Both the position numbers and the translations under genes were made by a program. The notes below the pieces were generated by a model that worked only from the letters and a program-made list of their open reading frames with translations, was not told the DNA's origin and ran no database searches. From Bolinopsis microptera (lineage: Eukaryota; Ctenophora; Tentaculata; Lobata; Bolinopsidae): 64,000 bases of DNA. Location of the stretch: the NCBI RefSeq assembly GCF_026151205.1, contig NC_087077.1:19465975-19529974 (forward strand), read 5' to 3'. Positions 39,796-53,700 of the stretch are shown piece by piece. Position 1 is the first letter of the stretch; each line of letters opens with the position of its first letter.

Positions 39796-40057
39796 TTTCA
39801 AGACATTGTCCATTTCCGTCGACATCATTTCCAGTATTAGCTTCATATCATTGCTTTTTCTGATTAAGATAAGTTCACAATAACGTTATTTATATTTTAT
39901 TTATTGCTCCTTATAATATTCCTTGCATATTTGTTTCTTTTTCTTATATGTGCATTTTCATTTGGCTTCCTGGGGTCAGCGTCAAGCAGACAAAAGTCAG
40001 GAATTCAGGAACTCGGGGAGAAACTAGTCTGGTCAAGATAGTTGTGGAAACCCTGTA

Positions 40058-40126
40058 TAGTAATACCCCGATTTACCGCGGAGTTTGGGGGAAAGGAAAC
40101 ATTCGCAGTAAATCGGGATTTTACTG
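40058..40126. mobile_element. 69-bp MITE relative of 24100-24229
   Basis: TAGTAATACCCCGATTTACC and GTAAATCGGGATTTTACTG form an inverted repeat with TA on both sides. The GATTTACCGCGGAGTTTGGG core resembles the 24-kb copy. Confidence 0.7.
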
Positions 40127-40193
40127 TATAGTAATATAACAAAATTTGAATCTAAGCATGCTGTTGTGGTTTCTTGTGGCAACAGTTCTAATC

Positions 40194-40335
40194 AAGTTAC
40201 ACATTTGTAGCTCACTACCTTGAACTAACACTGTGAGATACCAGAGAAGATAGAAGCCTTGCTTAAGTTACCCCATTTGTAGCTCACTACCTTAAACTAA
40301 CATTGTGAGATACCAGAGAAGATAGAAGCCTTGCT
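40194..40335. repeat. 71-bp tandem duplication
   Basis: ATTTGTAGCTCACTACCTT(G/A)AACTAACA... starts at 40203 and 40274; copies differ at few positions. Confidence 0.88.
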
Positions 40336-41209
40336 TCACCATGACACAGACCCCCTGGTTGTAGACCCTGATATAGGTAATAACCCTCCAGTTTCCTCAG
40401 TTCATCTTCATACTCAACATCGCTCCCTATAAATAGATCTCGATAGTGCTATCCACGATTCTTCCTGTACTAGATTTCGAGAAGTTGATTATTTTCAATA
40501 TGTTTAGCAGCAAGCACACAATGATTCATAATTATCGTTACAAACATGGTCACACACATGCGAAATAAGCTGTTTGCTGTGACCATGTCGTGTCGATCAC
40601 TCCAGTTTACAACTAATAAGTTAATGTGATATATAAGTAATTAATTAATTGTATAGTATATAAGTTAATAACCACCTCCCATGCAGAGTATATTGCAGAC
40701 TCTTTATTAATCTATCTTATTTTATTAATTAATTGACTGTCAAGTTTATTGCTTGCACGTTATTATTGTTAGCATAATTTTTACTCTGTGTCGTTCGCGT
40801 TTGTCTTGTCCAGTTGGTTAACGTAATCACTTATATATTATGAGAAATTACAAATGTTGACAATGTGAAAATGTGAAAATTATAAATTTAAAAATTATAG
40901 ATTGTGTTTTTTTGTATCTCATTATCCGAGTTTTCTTTCGCAGGCATCACTAAAAAGTCCCAACTCTGAGCAACATTAATTTATCTCAGGCGTCTAACAA
41001 ATTTGACATATTTCATCACTTGATTTGATAGAAACTTAAAATAGTCAGTATTTTTGCGGCACACACTATTAATAAAGTATACTTATAGCATGAGTTCTAT
41101 TTAACTTTTCCAATCTCCGTAAGTTTCAGGAGCCATATTTCTCCTAGATTTTTGTCTAAACTCATATTTAACAAATCCTTAGCCAGATTCGTTGGCAAGA
41201 TCCACTTAC
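40336..41209. other. non-coding, nothing recognised
   Basis: AT-rich, no exon or repeat noted. Confidence 0.35.
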
Positions 41210-41258
41210 CCATAATTATATGGACTGGTACTTGGTTTCCAATAACTTAATACCGAGA
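41210..41258 (-). CDS. candidate 49-nt upstream exon of nardilysin-like gene (weak)
   Basis: The minus strand has an excellent donor (AATTATGG then GTAAGTG) and a fair acceptor (TAGTCTACAG). It reads SVLSYWKPSTSPYNY plus two bases of Gly. The content loosely recalls the L-W-Y-K-x-D-x-x-F-x-x-P block that precedes the C-terminal half in M16A peptidases. It ends in phase 2, as a predecessor of 32684-32822 would need, but ~50 residues would be missing between them. Chance is a real possibility. Confidence 0.25.
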
Positions 41259-41711
41259 CTGTAGACTAGCATACTTACTTCAGCACGTGACAGCTATTCT
41301 GGGATATGATTGGTCGTTGCTGGAGGCTGCTAGAGGGATTGGTTTATGGCTGCCACGTGCCAGAGTATTATGGTCCACCTCTGGTCATGTCTATGGTTTA
41401 TTGAAAGTTATTAAGAGTTATTCAGAGTGGCTGTTATCACATACGTCGAGTTGTTTTACTATAGTACTATAATAACATCTAATAACGTTGTTTAGGCTGT
41501 TTTTACTTTACTTTCTAGCTTCTCAGGCCATATCGTGCAAAATGCCGTTATGTTTAATATCATTATTGGATTGGGTAAAACATATTATTCAGTTTTATAT
41601 GAAGCCCATAGTTAAAGATCAGTTTAATCTCTCTCAGCTCTCTACCTTGCATTCAGATTGTGGTCCAGGAAGGTTTCTTTTTTGAGACACGCAGCGTCAT
41701 ATTTTGTAACA
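41259..41711. other. non-coding flank of the satellite
   Basis: Two plus-strand open frames of 61-65 codons occur here without recognisable motif. CACGTG occurs twice, at about 41283 and 41355. Confidence 0.3.
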
Positions 41712-44700
41712 TTTCAGATGCCAACCTATAATTAGATTATTATTTAGCGTGCTCTCCTTTCAGATGCACATACCAACCTATAATTAGATTATTATTTAGC
41801 GTGCTCTCCTTTTCAGATGCACATACCAACCTATAATTAGATTATTATTTAGCGTGCTCTCCTTTCAGATGCACATACCAACCTATAATTAGATTATTAT
41901 TTAGCGTGCTCTCCTTTTTCAGATGCACATACCAACCTATAATTAGATTATTATTTAGCGTGCTCTCCTTTCAGATGCACATACCAACCTATAATTAGAT
42001 TATTATTTAACGTGCTCTCCTTTTTTCAGATGCGCATACCAACCTATAATTAGATTATTATTTAGCGTGCTCTCCTTTTTCAGATGCGCATACCAACCTA
42101 TAATTAGATTATTATTTAGTGTGCTCTCCTTTTTCAGATGCACATACCAACCTATAATTAGATTATTATTTAGCGTGCTCTCCTTTCAGATGCACATACC
42201 AACCTATAATTAGATTATTATTTAGCGTGCTCTCCTTTCAGATGCACATACCAACCTATAATTAGATTATTATTTAGCGTGCTCTCCTTTCAGATGCACA
42301 TACCAACCTATAATTAGATTATTATTTAGCGTGCTCTCCTTTTCAGATGCACATACCAACCTATAATTAGATTATTATTTAGCGTGCTCTCCTTTCAGAT
42401 GCACATACCAACCTATAATTAGATTATTATTTAGCGTGCTCTCCTTTTCAGATGCACATACCAACCTATAATTAGATTATTATTTAGCGTGCTCTCCTTT
42501 TTCAGATGCACATACCAACCTATAATTAGATTATTATTTAGCGTGCTCTCCTTTTTCAGATGCACATACCAACCTATAATTAGATTATTATTTAGCGTGC
42601 TCTCCTTTCAGATGCACATACCAACCTATAATTAGATTATTATTTAGCGTGCTCTCCTTTCAGATGCACATACCAACCTATAATTAGATTATTATTTAGC
42701 GTGCTCTCCTTTCAGATGCACATACCAACCTATAATTAGATTATTATTTAGCGTGCTCTCCTTTTCAGATGCACATACCAACCTATAATTAGATTATTAT
42801 TTAGCGTGCTCCCCTTTTCAGATGCACATACCAACCTATAATTAGATTATTATTTAGCGTGCTCCCCTTTCAGATGCACATACCAACCTATAATTAGATT
42901 ATTATTTAGCGTGCTCTCCTTTCAGATGCACATACCAACCTATAATTAGATTATTATTTAGCGTGCTCTCCTTTCAGATGCACATACCAACCTATAATTA
43001 GATTATTATTTAGCGTGCTCTCCTTTCAGATGCACATACCAACCTATAATTAGATTATTATTTAGCGTGCTCTCCTTTCAGATGCACATACCAACCTATA
43101 ATTAGATTATTATTTAGCGTGCTCTCCTTTCAGATGCACATACCAACCTATAATTAGATTATTATTTAGCGTGCTCTCCTTTCAGATGCACATACCAACC
43201 TATAATTAGATTATTATTTAGCGTGCTCTCCTTTCAGATGCACATACCAACCTATAATTAGATTATTATTTAGCGTGCTCTCCTTTTCAGATGCACATAC
43301 CAACCTATAATTAGATTATTATTTAGCGTGCTCTCCTTTCAGATGCACATACCAACCTATAATTAGATTATTATTTAGCGTGCTCTCCTTTCAGATGCAC
43401 ATACCAACCTATAATTAGATTATTATTTAGCGTGCTCTCCTTTTCAGGTGCACATACCAACCTATAATTAGATTATTATTTAGCGTGCTCTCATTTCAGA
43501 TGCACATACCAACCTATAATTAGATTATTATTTAGCGTGCTCTCCTTTTCAGATGCACATACCAACCTATAATTAGATTATTATTTAGCGTGCTCTCATT
43601 TCAGGTGCACATACCAACCTATAATTAGATTATTATTTAGCGTGCTCTCATTTCAGATGCACATACCAACCTATAATTAGATTATTATTTAGCGTGCTCT
43701 CCTTTCAGATGCACATACCAACCTATAATTAGATTATTATTTAGCGTGCTCTCATTTCAGGTGCACATACCAACCTATAATTAGATTATTATTTAGCGTG
43801 CTCCCCTTTCAGATGCACATACCAACCTATAATTAGATTATTATTTAGCGTGCTCTCATTTCAGGTGCACATACCAACCTATAATTAGATTATTATTTAG
43901 CGTGCTCCCCTTTCAGATGCACATACCAACCTATAATTAGATTATTATTTAGCGTGCTCTCATTTCAGGTGCACATACCAACCTATAATTAGATTATTAT
44001 TTAGCGTGCTCTCATTTCAGGTGCACATACCAACCTATAATTAGATTATTATTTAGCGTGCTCCCCTTTCAGATGCACATACCAACCTATAATTAGATTA
44101 TTATTTAGCGTGCTCTCATTTCAGGTGCACATACCAACCTATAATTAGATTATTATTTAGCGTGCTCTCCTTTCAGATGCTCATACCAACCTATAATTAG
44201 ATTATTATTTAGCGTGCTCCCCTTTCAGATGCTCATACCAACCTATAATTAGATTATTATTTAGCGTGCTCTCATTTCAGGTGCACATACCAACCTATAA
44301 TTAGATTATTATTTAGCGTGCTCTCCTTTCAGATGCACATACCAACCTATAATTAGATTATTATTTAGCGTGCTCTCATTTCAGATGCACATACCAACCT
44401 ATAATTAGATTATTATTTAGCGTGCTCTCCTTTCAGATGCACATACCAACCTATAATTAGATTATTATTTAGCGTGCTCTCATTTCAGGTGCACATACCA
44501 ACCTATAATTAGATTATTATTTAGCGTGCTCTCCTTTTTCAGATGCACATACCAACCTATAATTAGATTATTATTTAGCGTGCTCTCATTTCAGATGCAC
44601 ATACCAACCTATAATTAGATTATTATTTAGCGTGCTCTCCTTTTCAGATGCACATACCAACCTATAATTAGATTATTATTTAGCGTGCTCTCATTTCAGG

Positions 44701-47700
44701 TGCACATACCAACCTATAATTAGATTATTATTTAGCGTGCTCTCATTTCAGATGCACATACCAACCTATAATTAGATTATTATTTAGCGTGCTCTCATTT
44801 CAGGTGCACATACCAACCTATAATTAGATTATTATTTAGCGTGCTCTCCTTTCAGATGCACATACCAACCTATAATTAGATTATTATTTAGCGTGCTCTC
44901 CTTTCAGGTGCACATACCAACCTATAATTAGATTATTATTTAGCGTGCTCTCATTTCAGGTGCACATACCAACCTATAATTAGATTATTATTTAGCGTGC
45001 TCTCCTTTCAGATGCACATACCAACCTATAATTAGATTATTATTTAGCGTGCTCTCCTTTCAGGTGCACATACCAACCTATAATTAGATTATTATTTAGC
45101 GTGCTCTCCTTTTCAGATGCACATACCAACCTATAATTAGATTATTATTTAGCGTGCTCTCATTTCAGGTGCACATACCAACCTATAATTAGATTATTAT
45201 TTAGCGTGCTCTCCTTTCAGATGCACATACCAACCTATAATTAGATTATTATTTAGCGTGCTCTCCTTTTCAGGTGCACATACCAACCTATAATTAGATT
45301 ATTATTTAGCGTGCTCTCATTTCAGATGCACATACCAACCTATAATTAGATTATTATTTAGCGTGCTCTCCTTTTCAGATGCACATACCAACCTATAATT
45401 AGATTATTATTTAGCGTGCTCTCCTTTTTCAGATGCACATACCAACCTATAATTAGATTATTATTTAGCGTGCTCTCATTTCAGATGCTCATACCAACCT
45501 ATAATTAGATTATTATTTAGCGTGCTCTCATTTCAGATGCTCATACCAACCTATAATTAGATTATTATTTAGCGTGCTCTCCTTTCAGATGCACATACCA
45601 ACCTATAATTAGATTATTATTTAGCGTGCTCTCATTTCAGGTGCACATACCAACCTATAATTAGATTATTATTTAGCGTGCTCTCATTTCAGATGCTCAT
45701 ACCAACCTATAATTAGATTATTATTTAGCGTGCTCTCATTTCAGATGCTCATACCAACCTATAATTAGATTATTATTTAGCGTGCTCTCATTTCAGATGC
45801 TCATACCAACCTATAATTAGATTATTATTTAGCGTGCTCCCCTTTCAGATGCACATACCAACCTATAATTAGATTATTATTTAGCGTGCTCTCCTTTCAG
45901 GTGCACATACCAACCTATAATTAGATTATTATTTAGCGTACTCCCCTTTCAGGTGCACATACCAACCTATAATTAGATTATTATTTAGCGTGCTCCCCTT
46001 TCAGGTGCACATACCAACCTATAATTAGATTATTATTTAGCGTGCTCCCCTTTTTCAGATGCACATACCAACCTATAATTAGATTATTATTTAGCGTGCT
46101 CTCCTTTCAGATGCTCATACCAACCTATAATTAGATTATTATTTAGCGTGCTCTCCTTTCAGGTGCACATACCAACCTATAATTAGATTATTATTTAGCG
46201 TGCTCTCATTTCAGATGCACATACCAACCTATAATTAGATTATTATTTAGCGTGCTCTCCTTTCAGGTGCACATACCAACCTATAATTAGATTATTATTT
46301 AGCGTGCTCCCCTTTCAGATGCACATACCAACCTATAATTAGATTATTATTTAGCGTGCTCTCCTTTCAGGTGCACATACCAACCTATAATTAGATTATT
46401 ATTTAGCGTACTCCCCTTTCAGGTGCACATACCAACCTATAATTAGATTATTATTTAGCGTGCTCCCCTTTCAGGTGCACATACCAACCTATAATTAGAT
46501 TATTATTTAGCGTGCTCCCCTTTTTCAGATGCACATACCAACCTATAATTAGATTATTATTTAGCGTGCTCTCCTTTCAGATGCTCATACCAACCTATAA
46601 TTAGATTATTATTTAGCGTGCTCTCCTTTCAGATGCACATACCAACCTATAATTAGATTATTATTTAGCGTGCTCTCCTTTCAGGTGCACATACCAACCT
46701 ATAATTAGATTATTATTTAGCGTGCTCTCCTTTCAGATGCTCATACCAACCTATAATTAGATTATTATTTAGCGTGCTCTCATTTCAGGTGCACATACCA
46801 ACCTATAATTAGATTATTATTTAGCGTGCTCTCCTTTCAGATGCACATACCAACCTATAATTAGATTATTATTTAGCGTGCTCTCCTTTCAGATGCACAT
46901 ACCAACCTATAATTAGATTATTATTTAGCGTGCTCTCATTTCAGGTGCACATACCAACCTATAATTAGATTATTATTTAGCGTGCTCTCCTTTCAGATGC
47001 TCATACCAACCTATAATTAGATTATTATTTAGCGTGCTCTCATTTCAGGTGCACTTACCAACCTATAATTAGATTATTATTTAGCGTGCTCTCCTTTCAG
47101 ATGCACATACCAACCTATAATTAGATTATTATTTAGCGTGCTCTCCTTTCAGATGCACATACCAACCTATAATTAGATTATTATTTAGCGTGCTCTCCTT
47201 TCAGATGCACATACCAACCTATAATTAGATTATTATTTAGCGTGCTCTCCTTTCAGATGCTCATACCAACCTATAATTAGATTATTATTTAGCGTGCTCT
47301 CATTTCAGATGCACATACCAACCTATAATTAGATTATTATTTAGCGTGCTCTCCTTTCAGATGCACTTACCAACCTATAATTAGATTATTATTTAGCGTG
47401 CTCTCCTTTCAGATGCACATACCAACCTATAATTAGATTATTATTTAGCGTGCTCTCATTTCAGATGCACTTACCAACCTATAATTAGATTATTATTTAG
47501 CGTGCTCTCCTTTCAGATGCACTTACCAACCTATAATTAGATTATTATTTAGCGTGCTCTCCTTTCAGATGCACATACCAACCTATAATTAGATTATTAT
47601 TTAGCGTGCTCTCATTTCAGATGCACTTACCAACCTATAATTAGATTATTATTTAGCGTGCTCTCCTTTCAGATGCACTTACCAACCTATAATTAGATTA

Positions 47701-50700
47701 TTATTTAGCGTGCTCTCATTTCAGATGCACTTACCAACCTATAATTAGATTATTATTTAGCGTGCTCTCCTTTCAGATGCACTTACCAACCTATAATTAG
47801 ATTATTATTTAGCGTGCTCTCCTTTCAGATGCACATACCAACCTATAATTAGATTATTATTTAGCGTGCTCTCATTTCAGATGCACTTACCAACCTATAA
47901 TTAGATTATTATTTAGCGTGCTCTCCTTTCAGATGCACTTACCAACCTATAATTAGATTATTATTTAGCGTGCTCTCATTTCAGATGCACATACCAACCT
48001 ATAATTAGATTATTATTTAGCGTGCTCTCCTTTCAGATGCACTTACCAACCTATAATTAGATTATTATTTAGCGTGCTCTCCTTTCAGATGCACTTACCA
48101 ACCTATAATTAGATTATTATTTAGCGTGCTCTCATTTCAGATGCACATACCAACCTATAATTAGATTATTATTTAGCGTGCTCTCATTTCAGGTGCACTT
48201 ACCAACCTATAATTAGATTATTATTTAGCGTGCTCTCCTTTCAGATGCACATACCAACCTATAATTAGATTATTATTTAGCGTGCTCTCCTTTCAGATGC
48301 ACATACCAACCTATAATTAGATTATTATTTAGCGTGCTCTCATTTCAGATGCACATACCAACCTATAATTAGATTATTATTTAGCGTGCTCTCATTTCAG
48401 GTGCACTTACCAACCTATAATTAGATTATTATTTAGCGTGCTCTCCTTTCAGATGCACATACCAACCTATAATTAGATTATTATTTAGCGTGCTCTCCTT
48501 TTCAGATGCACATACCAACCTATAATTAGATTATTATTTAGCGTGCTCTCCTTTCAGATGCACATACCAACCTATAATTAGATTATTATTTAGCGTGCTC
48601 TCCTTTCAGGTGCACATACCAACCTATAATTAGATTATTATTTAGCGTGCTCTCATTTCAGATGCACTTACCAACCTATAATTAGATTATTATTTAGCGT
48701 GCTCTCCTTTCAGATGCTCATACCAACCTATAATTAGATTATTATTTAGCGTGCTCTCATTTCAGGTGCACATACCAACCTATAATTAGATTATTATTTA
48801 GCGTGCTCTCCTTTCAGGTGCACATACCAACCTATAATTAGATTATTATTTAGCGTGCTCTCCTTTCAGGTGCACATACCAACCTATAATTAGATTATTA
48901 TTTAGCGTGCTCTCCTTTCAGATGCACATACCAACCTATAATTAGATTATTATTTAGCGTGCTCTCCTTTCAGATGCACATACCAACCTATAATTAGATT
49001 ATTATTTAGCGTGCTCTCCTTTCAGATGCTCATACCAACCTATAATTAGATTATTATTTAGCGTGCTCTCCTTTCAGATGCACATACCAACCTATAATTA
49101 GATTATTATTTAGCGTGCTCTCCTTTCAGATGCACATACCAACCTATAATTAGATTATTATTTAGCGTGCTCTCCTTTCAGGTGCACATACCAACCTATA
49201 ATTAGATTATTATTTAGCGTGCTCTCATTTCAGGTGCACTTACCAACCTATAATTAGATTATTATTTAGCGTGCTCTCATTTCAGATGCTCATACCAACC
49301 TATAATTAGATTATTATTTAGCGTGCTCTCATTTCAGATGCACATACCAACCTATAATTAGATTATTATTTAGCGTGCTCTCATTTCAGGTGCACTTACC
49401 AACCTATAATTAGATTATTATTTAGCGTGCTCTCCTTTCAGATGCTCATACCAACCTATAATTAGATTATTATTTAGCGTGCTCTCATTTCAGATGCACA
49501 TACCAACCTATAATTAGATTATTATTTAGCGTGCTCTCCTTTCAGATGCACATACCAACCTATAATTAGATTATTATTTAGCGTGCTCTCCTTTCAGATG
49601 CTCATACCAACCTATAATTAGATTATTATTTAGCGTGCTCTCATTTCAGATGCACATACCAACCTATAATTAGATTATTATTTAGCGTGCTCTCATTTCA
49701 GATGCACATACCAACCTATAATTAGATTATTATTTAGCGTGCTCTCCTTTCAGATGCACATACCAACCTATAATTAGATTATTATTTAGCGTGCTCTCCT
49801 TTCAGATGCTCATACCAACCTATAATTAGATTATTATTTAGCGTGCTCTCCTTTCAGATGCACATACCAACCTATAATTAGATTATTATTTAGCGTGCTC
49901 TCCTTTTCAGATGCACATACCAACCTATAATTAGATTATTATTTAGCGTGCTCTCCTTTCAGATGCACATACCAACCTATAATTAGATTATTATTTAGCG
50001 TGCTCTCATTTCAGGTGCACATACCAACCTATAATTAGATTATTATTTAGCGTGCTCTCCTTTTCAGATGCACATACCAACCTATAATTAGATTATTATT
50101 TAGCGTGCTCTCCTTTCAGATGCACATACCAACCTATAATTAGATTATTATTTAGCGTGCTCTCCTTTCAGATGCACATACCAACCTATAATTAGATTAT
50201 TATTTAGCGTGCTCTCATTTCAGATGCACATACCAACCTATAATTAGATTATTATTTAGCGTGCTCTCCTTTCAGGTGCACATACCAACCTATAATTAGA
50301 TTATTATTTAGCGTGCTCTCCTTTCAGATGCACATACCAACCTATAATTAGATTATTATTTAGCGTGCTCTCCTTTCAGGTGCACATACCAACCTATAAT
50401 TAGATTATTATTTAGCGTGCTCTCATTTCAGATGCACATACCAACCTATAATTAGATTATTATTTAGCGTGCTCTCATTTCAGATGCACATACCAACCTA
50501 TAATTAGATTATTATTTAGCGTGCTCTCCTTTCAGGTGCACATACCAACCTATAATTAGATTATTATTTAGCGTGCTCTCCTTTCAGATGCTCATACCAA
50601 CCTATAATTAGATTATTATTTAGCGTGCTCTCCTTTCAGATGCACATACCAACCTATAATTAGATTATTATTTAGCGTGCTCTCCTTTCAGATGCTCATA

Positions 50701-53700
50701 CCAACCTATAATTAGATTATTATTTAGCGTGCTCTCCTTTCAGGTGCACATACCAACCTATAATTAGATTATTATTTAGCGTGCTCTCCTTTCAGATGCA
50801 CATACCAACCTATAATTAGATTATTATTTAGCGTGCTCTCCTTTCAGATGCACATACCAACCTATAATTAGATTATTATTTAGCGTGCTCTCCTTTCAGA
50901 TGCTCATACCAACCTATAATTAGATTATTATTTAGCGTGCTCTCCTTTCAGATGCACATACCAACCTATAATTAGATTATTATTTAGCGTGCTCTCCTTT
51001 CAGATGCTCATACCAACCTATAATTAGATTATTATTTAGCGTGCTCTCCTTTCAGATGCACATACCAACCTATAATTAGATTATTATTTAGCGTGCTCTC
51101 CTTTTCAGATGCACATACCAACCTATAATTAGATTATTATTTAGCGTGCTCTCCTTTCAGATGCACATACCAACCTATAATTAGATTATTATTTAGCGTG
51201 CTCTCCTTTCAGATGCTCATACCAACCTATAATTAGATTATTATTTAGCGTGCTCTCCTTTTCAGGTGCACATACCAACCTATAATTAGATTATTATTTA
51301 GCGTGCTCTCCTTTTCAGATGCACATACCAACCTATAATTAGATTATTATTTAGCGTGCTCTCCTTTCAGATGCACATACCAACCTATAATTAGATTATT
51401 ATTTAGCGTGCTCTCCTTTCAGGTGCACATACCAACCTATAATTAGATTATTATTTAGCGTTCTCTCATTTCAGATGCACATACCAACCTATAATTAGAT
51501 TATTATTTAGCGTGCTCTCCTTTCAGGTGCACATACCAACCTATAATTAGATTATTATTTAGCGTGCTCTCATTTCAGATGCACATACCAACCTATAATT
51601 AGATTATTATTTAGCGTGCTCTCCTTTCAGGTGCACATACCAACCTATAATTAGATTATTATTTAGCGTGCTCTCCTTTCAGATGCTCATACCAACCTAT
51701 AATTAGATTATTATTTAGCGTGCTCTCCTTTCAGGTGCACATACCAACCTATAATTAGATTATTATTTAGCGTGCTCTCCTTTCAGATGCTCATACCAAC
51801 CTATAATTAGATTATTATTTAGCGTGCTCTCCTTTCAGATGCACATACCAACCTATAATTAGATTATTATTTAGCGTGCTCTCCTTTCAGATGCTCATAC
51901 CAACCTATAATTAGATTATTATTTAGCGTGCTCTCCTTTCAGATGCACATACCAACCTATAATTAGATTATTATTTAGCGTGCTCTCATTTTTCAGATGC
52001 ACATACCAACCTATAATTAGATTATTATTTAGCGTGCTCTCCTTTCAGATGCTCATACCAACCTATAATTAGATTATTATTTAGCGTGCTCTCCTTTCAG
52101 ATGCTCATACCAACCTATAATTAGATTATTATTTAGCGTGCTCTCCTTTCAGATGCACATACCAACCTATAATTAGATTATTATTTAGCGTGCTCCCCTT
52201 TCAGATGCTCACATACCAACCTATAATTAGATTATTATTTAGCGTGCTCTCCTTTCAGATGCTCATACCAACCTATAATTAGATTATTATTTAGCGTGCT
52301 CTCCTTTCAGATGCTCATACCAACCTATAATTAGATTATTATTTAGCGTGCTCTCCTTTCAGATGCTCATACCAACCTATAATTAGATTATTATTTAGCG
52401 TGCTCTCCTTTCAGATGCCATACCAACCTATAATTAGATTATTATTTAGCGTGCTCTCCTTTTCAGATGCACATACCAACCTATAATTAGATTATTATTT
52501 AGCGTGCTCCCCTTTCAGATGCTCATACCAACCTATAATTAGATTATTATTTAGCGTGCTCTCCTTTCAGATGCTCATACCAACCTATAATTAGATTATT
52601 ATTTAGCGTGCTCTCCTTTTCAGATGCACATACCAACCTATAATTAGATTATTATTTAGCGTGCTCTCCTTTCAGATGCACATACCAACCTATAATTAGA
52701 TTATTATTTAGCGTGCTCTCCTTTCAGATGCTCATACCAACCTATAATTAGATTATTATTTAGCGTGCTCCCCTTTCAGATGCTCATACCAACCTATAAT
52801 TAGATTATTATTTAGCGTGCTCTCCATTCAGATGCTCATACCAACCTATAATTAGATTATTATTTAGCGTGCTCTCCTTTCAGATGCTCATACCAACCTA
52901 TAATTAGATTATTATTTAGCGTGCTCTCCTTTTCAGATGCACATACCAACCTATAATTAGATTATTATTTAGCGTGCTCTCCTTTTCAGATGCTCATACC
53001 AACCTATAATTAGATTATTATTTAGCGTGCTCTCCTTTTTCAGATGCACATACCAACCTATAATTAGATTATTATTTAGCGTGCTCTCCTTTCAGATGCT
53101 CATACCAACCTATAATTAGATTATTATTTAGCGTGCTCTCCTTTCAGATGCTCATACCAACCTATAATTAGATTATTATTTAGCGTGCTCTCCTTTCAGA
53201 TGCTCATACCAACCTATAATTAGATTATTATTTAGCGTGCTCTCCTTTCAGATGCACATACCAACCTATAATTAGATTATTATTTAGCGTGCTCTCCTTT
53301 CAGATGCTCATACCAACCTATAATTAGATTATTATTTAGCGTGCTCCCCTTTTTCAGATGCACATACCAACCTATAATTAGATTATTATTTAGCGTGCTC
53401 TCCTTTCAGATGCTCATACCAACCTATAATTAGATTATTATTTAGCGTGCTCTCCTTTCAGATGCTCATACCAACCTATAATTAGATTATTATTTAGCGT
53501 GCTCTCCTTTCAGATGCACATACCAACCTATAATTAGATTATTATTTAGCGTGCTCTCCTTTCAGATGCTCATACCAACCTATAATTAGATTATTATTTA
53601 GCGTGCTCTCCTTTCAGATGCTCATACCAACCTATAATTAGATTATTATTTAGCGTGCTCTCCTTTCAGATGCACATACCAACCTATAATTAGATTATTA

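Noticed and set aside
39798-39870. Minus-strand stretch reading SNDMKLILEMMSTEMDNVLK, loosely like the helix preceding the 32684-32822 exon in M16 peptidases
   Set aside because: It lacks a usable donor and runs into a stop within the neighbouring repeat array.
41640-41735. Minus-strand LASEMLQNMTLRVSKKKPSW at the satellite edge as a peptidase exon
   Set aside because: An in-frame TGA precedes the only reasonable donor.
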